Below the pieces are notes generated by a model. It was not told the origin of the DNA and did no database searches. It worked only from the letters and a program-made list of their open reading frames with translations. 5,877 nucleotides of DNA from Prevotella sp. CAG:1092. Lineage in GTDB: Bacteria > Bacteroidota > Bacteroidia > Bacteroidales > Bacteroidaceae. Positions 1 through 4,233 of this stretch are shown here, in pieces (the stretch's first letter is position 1; the number at the start of each line of letters is the position of its first letter). Position numbers and translations under genes: made by a program. The stretch is taken from NCBI GenBank assembly GCA_000436915.1, contig HF993985.1:309-6185 (forward strand), given 5' to 3'.

Positions 1-581
1 TTGCGATAGCCACGGTTGCGAGTGGCTATAACCACATTGCGCTTATGACCAGTAGAAATAGCACGCATGATGGGAATGCTATCTACGATACCACCATCAA
101 GATAAGGAGTGCCATCCACATCAATAACCTTGCAGACATAAGGCAGACTACTACTTGCATGACAGATATCGAGTAATCGCTGGCGGTTGCCCGACTTCTC
201 GGTGAGATATTCTGCATAGCCTGTAGCGCAGTTGGTAACTACCATTTCGAAGGTTGAAGGATTAGAGAAATAAGCATCATAGTCATAAGGAATTATCTCG
301 TTTGGAAACTTATTGTATAGCAAATCGCTATCAAGAAGACAACCTGCTGTAAAGAGATGTTTTATGCTTAGATAGTCATATTTCACAAGCATATCAATAT
401 TCGACAATCGTGCACGACGAGGCTGATGGCTAACATACGACAAGCCATTGCATGCTCCTGCCGATACAGCCACGATATACTCGAAATCGAGACCGTTTTT
501 CATAAAAGCATCGAGCACTCCGCTAGTAAAAACGCCACGCATTCCACCCCCTTCTAACACTAATCCTGTATTCCTTATCAT
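1..581 (-). CDS. Patatin-like phospholipase family protein (partial, 3' end outside window)
   Basis: Predicted serine lipid acyl hydrolase of the patatin family, which cleaves acyl chains from phospholipids with a Ser-Asp dyad. The first 193 codons are visible; the C-terminus lies beyond the left edge. Reading from ATG at 581, the glycine-rich oxyanion-hole loop EGGGMRG is at residues 10-16, the nucleophile elbow AVSAGAC at 38-44 (Ser40), and the catalytic aspartate motif LDGG at 161-164 (Asp162). The elbow is GxSxG in most patatins, but here the first glycine is Ala38. The overall pattern (SAGACNG, then SHQPRRAR, and ASSSLP at 142-147) resembles the YjjU-type bacterial subgroup, usually around 280-360 residues, from memory. 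No signal peptide is seen, so the protein is probably cytoplasmic. The start is chosen because the oxyanion loop follows within ten residues and a promoter-like TAACTTTG lies about 43 bp upstream. It is transcribed divergently from the aminopeptidase P gene. The physiological substrate cannot be read from sequence. Confidence 0.9.
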   Translation of the reverse strand, partial: MIRNTGLVLEGGGMRGVFTSGVLDAFMKNGLDFEYIVAVSAGACNGLSYVSHQPRRARLSNIDMLVKYDYLSIKHLFTAGCLLDSDLLYNKFPNEIIPYDYDAYFSNPSTFEMVVTNCATGYAEYLTEKSGNRQRLLDICHASSSLPYVCKVIDVDGTPYLDGGIVDSIPIMRAISTGHKRNVVIATRNRGYR

Positions 582-623
582 CTATAAATTTAAATTTGAT
601 ATTAATAATATCCAAAATCTATG

Positions 624-657
624 CAAAGTTAGCATTAATTTGCAGAAATTGTGTAAC
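624..657 (-). promoter_or_regulatory. Bacteroidetes-type promoter for the patatin-like gene
   Basis: On the minus strand the sequence reads TAACTTTG at 631-624, matching the Bacteroidetes -7 consensus TAnnTTTG. The expected -33 position falls on GTTAC (657-653), a weak match to the TTG-type element. Transcription would start near 617, leaving a leader of roughly 36 nt before the ATG at 581. The -33 region overlaps the -7 element of the opposing promoter. Assignment is by consensus only. Confidence 0.6.
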
Positions 658-661
658 TTTG
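628..661 (+). promoter_or_regulatory. Bacteroidetes-type promoter for the aminopeptidase P / C1 peptidase pair
   Basis: TAACTTTG at 654-661 fits the -7 consensus TAnnTTTG. About 21 nt upstream, GTTAG (628-632) occupies the -33 position and is a poor match. Initiation near 667-669 would give a leader of about 20 nt before the start codon at 689, which argues against any start upstream of 667. It overlaps the oppositely directed patatin promoter. Confidence 0.65.
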
Positions 662-688
662 CAAGAAATTAATATTAAATTAATGAAT

Positions 689-2092
689 ATGTTTAGTAAA
701 GAGACCTACGTAAGCCGTCGCGCAGAGCTTAAGAAGCTTGTAAAGAGCGGTATCATCATACTATTTGGCAATAACGATTCTCCTGCCAACTTTCCTAATA
801 ATGCGTATAGTCCATTCCGTCAGGATTCATCATTCCTTTATTATTTCGGACAGAAGAGAGACGGACTTGTTGGCATCATCGATATTGACAATGATATGGA
901 GACCCTCATTGGCGACGACATCTCGGTAGAAGATATCGTATGGTATGGTTCGGTAGACAGCGTTCACGACATGGCACAGCAGGTAGGCGTTGCCAATACT
1001 GCTCCAATGAAGACTCTTAAAACAATCTGTAACGATGCTTTGAGACAAAAGCGCAAGATACACTTCTTGCCTCCTTATCGCTTCGACATCAAACTGCAGG
1101 TTTTTGACCTCTTGGGCATTCACCCTAATCAGCAGAAAGAGAGCGCATCAATGGATTTGATAAAGGCTGTTGTGAAAATGCGCTCAGCCAAAGAGCCTCA
1201 GGAGATTGAGGAGTTGGAGCGTGCTGCTGTGATAGGCTATAAGATGCATACTACAGCTATGCGCATGTGTAAGCCTGGAGCTATAGAGCAGAATATAGCA
1301 GGATATCTGAAGGGTATCGCTCATGGCTATGGCGCTATGGAAAGCTTTGCTACCATACTTTCACAGCATGGTGAGATTATGCATGGTGCTCCATCAATGA
1401 ATCCTCTTGAGGATGGCAGACTGCTGTTGGTGGATGCTGGTGCAGAGACTATCAACAACTATTGCTCTGACAACACCCGTACAATGCCTGTAAATGGCAA
1501 ATTCACACAGCGCCAGTTGGAGATATATTCTATCGTGGAAGAATGCCACGACTATGCACTAAAGGCAGCACGACCAGGTGTGAAATACTGGGATGTACAC
1601 TTCGGTGTATGCCGACTGATGACCGACAGACTTAAGGAGTTGGGACTGATGAAGGGAGATACCGACGAGGCTGTAGCTGCAGGTGCACACGCAATGTTCC
1701 TTTGCCACGGCTTGGGCCATATGATGGGTATGGATGTTCACGATATGGAGAACTTCGATCAGATTAATGTAGGCTTCGACGAGGAGACGAGACCTAATCT
1801 TGAACAGTTTGGTACCAACTGTCTGCGCATGGGACGCCGTTTGGAAGAAGGCTTCGTGGTGACAGATGAACCTGGTATTTACTTCATTCCTGCCCTCATC
1901 GACGATTGGCGTAGCAAGGGATTGCACAAGGACTTCATCAACTACGATATGCTGGAGACATACAAAGACTTTGGCGGCATACGTATCGAAGACGACTTGC
2001 TCATCACAAAGGATGGCTGCCGATTCTTGGGCAAAGACCGCATACCATATCATCCAAAGGATGTAGAAGAGTTTATGGCAAACAATAAATAA
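689..2092 (+). CDS. pepP: Xaa-Pro aminopeptidase (aminopeptidase P, family M24B)
   Basis: Cytoplasmic dinuclear-metal aminopeptidase that removes the N-terminal residue from peptides with proline in position two. From ATG at 689 it is 467 residues. The N-terminal aminopeptidase-P/creatinase domain covers about 1-135, and the pita-bread M24 catalytic domain runs from about 165 to 450. All five expected metal ligands are present: Asp249 (LVDAGAE), Asp261 (CSDNTRTMPV), His344 (HGLGHMMGMDVHD, with His340), Glu394 (DEPGIYF) and Glu434 (GIRIEDD). One extra residue separates the two aspartates compared with E. coli PepP. No signal peptide is visible. The frame is open back to 596, but the promoter -7 lies at 654-661, so upstream starts are unlikely. 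ATG at 683 (two codons earlier, MNMFSKETY) is an alternative; I prefer 689 because MFSKETY is, from memory, the usual beginning in Bacteroidales homologues. The exported peptidase gene follows after 24 bp, suggesting one transcript. Confidence 0.95.
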   Translation: MFSKETYVSRRAELKKLVKSGIIILFGNNDSPANFPNNAYSPFRQDSSFLYYFGQKRDGLVGIIDIDNDMETLIGDDISVEDIVWYGSVDSVHDMAQQVGVANTAPMKTLKTICNDALRQKRKIHFLPPYRFDIKLQVFDLLGIHPNQQKESASMDLIKAVVKMRSAKEPQEIEELERAAVIGYKMHTTAMRMCKPGAIEQNIAGYLKGIAHGYGAMESFATILSQHGEIMHGAPSMNPLEDGRLLLVDAGAETINNYCSDNTRTMPVNGKFTQRQLEIYSIVEECHDYALKAARPGVKYWDVHFGVCRLMTDRLKELGLMKGDTDEAVAAGAHAMFLCHGLGHMMGMDVHDMENFDQINVGFDEETRPNLEQFGTNCLRMGRRLEEGFVVTDEPGIYFIPALIDDWRSKGLHKDFINYDMLETYKDFGGIRIEDDLLITKDGCRFLGKDRIPYHPKDVEEFMANNK

Positions 2093-2116
2093 CACAATAA
2101 TTATAATCAACTTACA

Positions 2117-3319
2117 ATGAAAAGACTTATTACTTTGGCTCTCGTTGTTCTGATGACAACTGGAGCTTTCGCTGAAGAAAAGAAAGACAGCGTAAACAAG
2201 AACAAGCCTGTGTTCACCACTATCAAGGAGAACAAAATCACAAGTATCAAGGACCAGAATCGTTCGGGCACATGCTGGGACTACTCTACCCTTAGCTACT
2301 TCGAGGCTGAGATTTTGAAGAAGACAGGCAAGACATACGACCTCTGCGAGTCGTTTGTTGCTAACAAGACCTACATGGATCGTGCTATCCAGGTTGTTCG
2401 CTTGCATGGCGACTGCCAGTTTTCACAGGGCGGTAGCGCTTACGACCCATTGTACTGCCTCCAGCACTATGGTATCTGCCCAGAGAATGCTATGCCTTTC
2501 CCAGGTAGCTTGTATGGCGACTCTCTTAACAACTTCAACGAATTCTTCAGCATCTTGGAGCCTTATGTAGCAGCTGTTGCTAAGAGCAGCGCTTCTAAGA
2601 TTTCTAAGCAGTGGAAGGTTGGTTTCCAGGGTGTCTTGGATGCTTACCTTGGCGAGTGCCCAAAGTCTTTCAAATATGAAGGCAAGACTTATACTCCTAA
2701 GACATTTGCTGCAAGCCTCGGTTTGAACTTCGACGACTATGTTACTATCACCAGCTATACTCACCACCCATTCTGGACACAGTTTGCTGTTGAGGTACAG
2801 GACAACTGGCGTTTGCCATTGTCATGGAACGTTCCTATGGAAGACATGATGCGCATCATCGACAACGCATTGGAGAATGGCTATTGCATTGCATGGGGTG
2901 GCGACGTTTCTGAGGAAGGCTTCACACGCACAGGTCTTGCTTATGCTGTAGACACCAAGAAGGCTCAGAGCCTCGCAGGTTCTGACATGGCTCGTTGGCT
3001 CAAGTTGACCAGAACTCAGAAGACCAGCATGCTCGACTCTCTCGGCTGCACAGTTCCTGAGATTGTTCCTACACAGGAGATGCGCCAGGAGCGTTTCGAC
3101 AACTGGGAGCTCACAGACGACCATGGCATGCTTATCTTTGGTATCGCTAAGGACCAGAATGGCAAGGAATACTACATGGTAAAGAACTCATGGGGTGAGA
3201 CTGGCGACTACAAGGGAATTTGGTATATGACCAAGAACTTTATCGCTGCCAACACCATGGACTACATGGTAAACAAGAACGCTATTCCTAAGGATATCCG
3301 CAAGAAGATGGGTATCTAA
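2117..3319 (+). CDS. pepC: Exported C1 family cysteine peptidase (bleomycin hydrolase / aminopeptidase C type)
   Basis: Papain-fold cysteine peptidase related to bleomycin hydrolase/PepC, which in characterised members is a hexameric aminopeptidase with an internal active site. It is 400 residues. A Sec signal peptide is clear: MKR, a hydrophobic stretch at 4-13, then GAFA with likely signal peptidase I cleavage after Ala19. There is no lipobox cysteine, so a soluble periplasmic or secreted product is inferred, unlike classical cytosolic PepC of about 450 residues. The catalytic set is intact: oxyanion Gln47 and nucleophile Cys53 (QNRSGTCWDYST), His336 (DDHGMLIFGIA) and Asn357 (VKNSWGE). Asp55 after CysTrp replaces the serine commonly found there. 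A PepC/bleomycin hydrolase-like block SYTHHPF lies near 213-219. It starts 24 bp after the aminopeptidase P stop with no recognisable promoter between, so it is probably co-transcribed. The gene symbol follows family naming; the aminopeptidase specificity of this exported form is not shown by sequence. Confidence 0.9.
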   Translation: MKRLITLALVVLMTTGAFAEEKKDSVNKNKPVFTTIKENKITSIKDQNRSGTCWDYSTLSYFEAEILKKTGKTYDLCESFVANKTYMDRAIQVVRLHGDCQFSQGGSAYDPLYCLQHYGICPENAMPFPGSLYGDSLNNFNEFFSILEPYVAAVAKSSASKISKQWKVGFQGVLDAYLGECPKSFKYEGKTYTPKTFAASLGLNFDDYVTITSYTHHPFWTQFAVEVQDNWRLPLSWNVPMEDMMRIIDNALENGYCIAWGGDVSEEGFTRTGLAYAVDTKKAQSLAGSDMARWLKLTRTQKTSMLDSLGCTVPEIVPTQEMRQERFDNWELTDDHGMLIFGIAKDQNGKEYYMVKNSWGETGDYKGIWYMTKNFIAANTMDYMVNKNAIPKDIRKKMGI

Positions 3320-3337
3320 GAATTACGAAAATAAAAC

Positions 3338-3379
3338 ATATAAAGGGAAGATATGAGAAATCATACCTTCCCTTCATAT
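3338..3379 (+). terminator. Long hairpin after the C1 peptidase gene, probable terminator
   Basis: Nested inverted repeat: 3338-3341 with 3376-3379 (ATAT/ATAT), 3343-3350 with 3367-3374 (AAGGGAAG/CTTCCCTT), and 3352-3356 with 3361-3365 (TATGA/TCATA), closed by a GAAA tetraloop at 3357-3360. Two A-C mismatches interrupt 17 pairs. It begins 18 bp after the peptidase stop. There is no real T-tract, only CATATTATAA downstream, so termination is less certain than for the hairpin after xpt. It could instead be a 3' stability element or a partial attenuator within a transcript reaching xpt. Confidence 0.55.
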
Positions 3380-3413
3380 TATAACTATACGAACCTTCAT
3401 ATTACAATCATAC
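3371..3413 (+). repeat. Imperfect direct repeat upstream of xpt
   Basis: Two 20-bp copies at 3371-3390 and 3394-3413, offset by 23 bp, identical at 17 positions. Both begin CCTTCATATTA and end ATAC. The second ends 4 bp before the xpt start codon, and the first overlaps the right arm of the preceding hairpin. I see no TAnnTTTG promoter in 3320-3417. Role unknown. Confidence 0.6.
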
Positions 3414-3417
3414 CAAT

Positions 3418-3984
3418 ATGAAAATACTAAAAGAACGTATTCTTAAAGATGGAAAATGCTATCCGGGTGGCATATTGAAAGTTGACAAGTTCATCAACCA
3501 TCAGATGGACCCAAATCTTATGAAGCAATGTGCTGTTGAGCTGATACGCCGCTATGCTGGCACCGATATCAATAAGATTCTTACTATCGAAGCCTCAGGT
3601 ATTGCTCCTGCCATCATGATGGGCTTCTTGCTCGACTTGCCTGTGGTATTCGCAAAGAAGAAGAAGCCATCTACAATGGACAATATGCTGTCGACAACAG
3701 TAACCTCGTTTACCAAGAAGCGCGAGTATACAGTAGTAATTTCAAAGGATTATCTCACTCCCAACGACAAGGTGTTGTTTATCGACGACTTCCTCGCCTA
3801 CGGCAATGCAGCCCTCGGCATCATCGACCTCTGCAAGCAGGCTGGTGCACACCTCGAAGGTATGGGATTTATCATTGAGAAGTCTTTCCAAAATGGTCGT
3901 AAGCTCATCGAAGAGCAAGGAATACGTTGCGAGTCGCTCGCCGTCGTTGACTCTTTGGACAACTGCGAGATAACACTCAGATAA
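3418..3984 (+). CDS. xpt: Xanthine phosphoribosyltransferase
   Basis: Purine-salvage enzyme that joins xanthine to PRPP, giving XMP and diphosphate in the cytoplasm. It is 188 residues, close to the 194 of Bacillus subtilis Xpt, and aligns with it from the first residues. The family positions for the xanthine pocket are present: Leu20 and Asn27 in LKVDKFINHQMDP, and Lys155 in IIEKSFQ. The EASGIAP block is at 58-64. The PRPP-binding motif is VLFIDDFLAYGNA at 119-131, with Asp123-Asp124; the loop usually written ANGQA is AYGNA here. The gene stands between a hairpin and a strong intrinsic terminator, so it may be monocistronic, but no consensus promoter is visible in the 98 bp before it and read-through from the peptidase genes is possible. 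Firmicutes xpt is often controlled by a guanine riboswitch; I see no such fold in this short leader. Confidence 0.95.
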   Translation: MKILKERILKDGKCYPGGILKVDKFINHQMDPNLMKQCAVELIRRYAGTDINKILTIEASGIAPAIMMGFLLDLPVVFAKKKKPSTMDNMLSTTVTSFTKKREYTVVISKDYLTPNDKVLFIDDFLAYGNAALGIIDLCKQAGAHLEGMGFIIEKSFQNGRKLIEEQGIRCESLAVVDSLDNCEITLR

Positions 3985-4013
3985 CAAGTTTATCATCATT
4001 ATTGCATAATGCT

Positions 4014-4056
4014 AAAGGCAGAACCCTCAAAAATACTGAGAGTTCTGCCTTTTTTA
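4014..4056 (+). terminator. Rho-independent terminator of xpt
   Basis: An 11-bp stem (4014-4024 AAAGGCAGAAC with 4042-4052 GTTCTGCCTTT), a C-A mismatch, then 4 more pairs (CTCA/TGAG, 4026-4029 with 4037-4040) and a 7-nt loop. The right arm runs into a TTTTTT tract at 4050-4055. It lies 30 bp after the xpt stop codon. The A-rich left flank is short (AAA), so any bidirectional function would be weak. Confidence 0.92.
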
Positions 4057-4089
4057 TTGTATCGTGACGAATATGATGAAAAGTCGTTG

Positions 4090-4133
4090 TAGGCTTTATC
4101 TACGAGCGTAAAAAAACGGAGATACATAGCCTA
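4090..4133. other. Interrupted inverted repeat upstream of the recJ promoter
   Basis: Three nested pairings: TAGGCT (4090-4095) with AGCCTA (4128-4133), TATCT (4097-4101) with AGATA (4120-4124), and CGT (4107-4109) with ACG (4116-4118) around an A-run. It sits between the xpt terminator and the recJ -7 element. It could be an operator-like site or chance; a 44-bp A/T-rich stretch can give such pairings by accident. Confidence 0.3.
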
Positions 4134-4159
4134 TGTTCCAAAATAATTTAGTAACTTTG
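4134..4159 (+). promoter_or_regulatory. Bacteroidetes-type promoter for recJ
   Basis: TAACTTTG at 4152-4159 is identical to the two -7 elements in the divergent region near 624-661. The -33 side is poor: the nearest TG/TT-rich element is TGTT at 4134-4137, closer than expected. Initiation near 4166 would give a leader of about 65-70 nt carrying the hairpin at 4177-4201. Confidence 0.6.
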
Positions 4160-4176
4160 GCACGGCATTTTCTGCC

Positions 4177-4201
4177 TGTTGTAATATTATGCATTACAAC
4201 A
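4177..4201 (+). promoter_or_regulatory. Hairpin in the 5' leader of recJ
   Basis: Perfect 9-bp stem TGTTGTAAT (4177-4185) and ATTACAACA (4193-4201) with a 7-nt loop, 32 bp before the recJ start and just downstream of its predicted promoter. It is followed by ACCTAAACC rather than a T-tract, so it is not an intrinsic terminator. It could be an mRNA structure protecting the 5' end or, as DNA, a dyad operator. Confidence 0.5.
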
Positions 4202-4233
4202 ACCTAAACCGAAGAAAACAAAACTATATATAA

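Noticed and set aside
448..672. Plus-strand open frame of 74 codons overlapping the patatin gene and the promoter region
   Set aside because: It is antisense to the conserved patatin catalytic region and runs across both predicted promoters; the translation is low-complexity and resembles no family.
596..688. Upstream extension of the aminopeptidase P frame to ATG at 596
   Set aside because: The extension runs through the divergent promoter elements, would start before the predicted transcription start near 668, and lies upstream of the MFSKETY beginning that I recall for the family.
1559..2407. Minus-strand open frame of 282 codons spanning the end of the aminopeptidase gene and the start of the C1 peptidase gene
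   Set aside because: It is antisense to two genes with complete catalytic motifs and has no recognisable motif of its own; its openness follows from codon bias on the coding strand.
3320..3417. Possible purine riboswitch upstream of xpt
   Set aside because: The 98-bp leader is mostly one long hairpin plus a direct repeat; I cannot find the three-way junction and paired loops of a guanine/xanthine aptamer.
3997..4011. Small palindrome CATTAT-TGC-ATAATG between xpt and its terminator
   Set aside because: A 6-bp A/T-rich stem with a 3-nt loop directly before a strong terminator is expected by chance and adds nothing supported.
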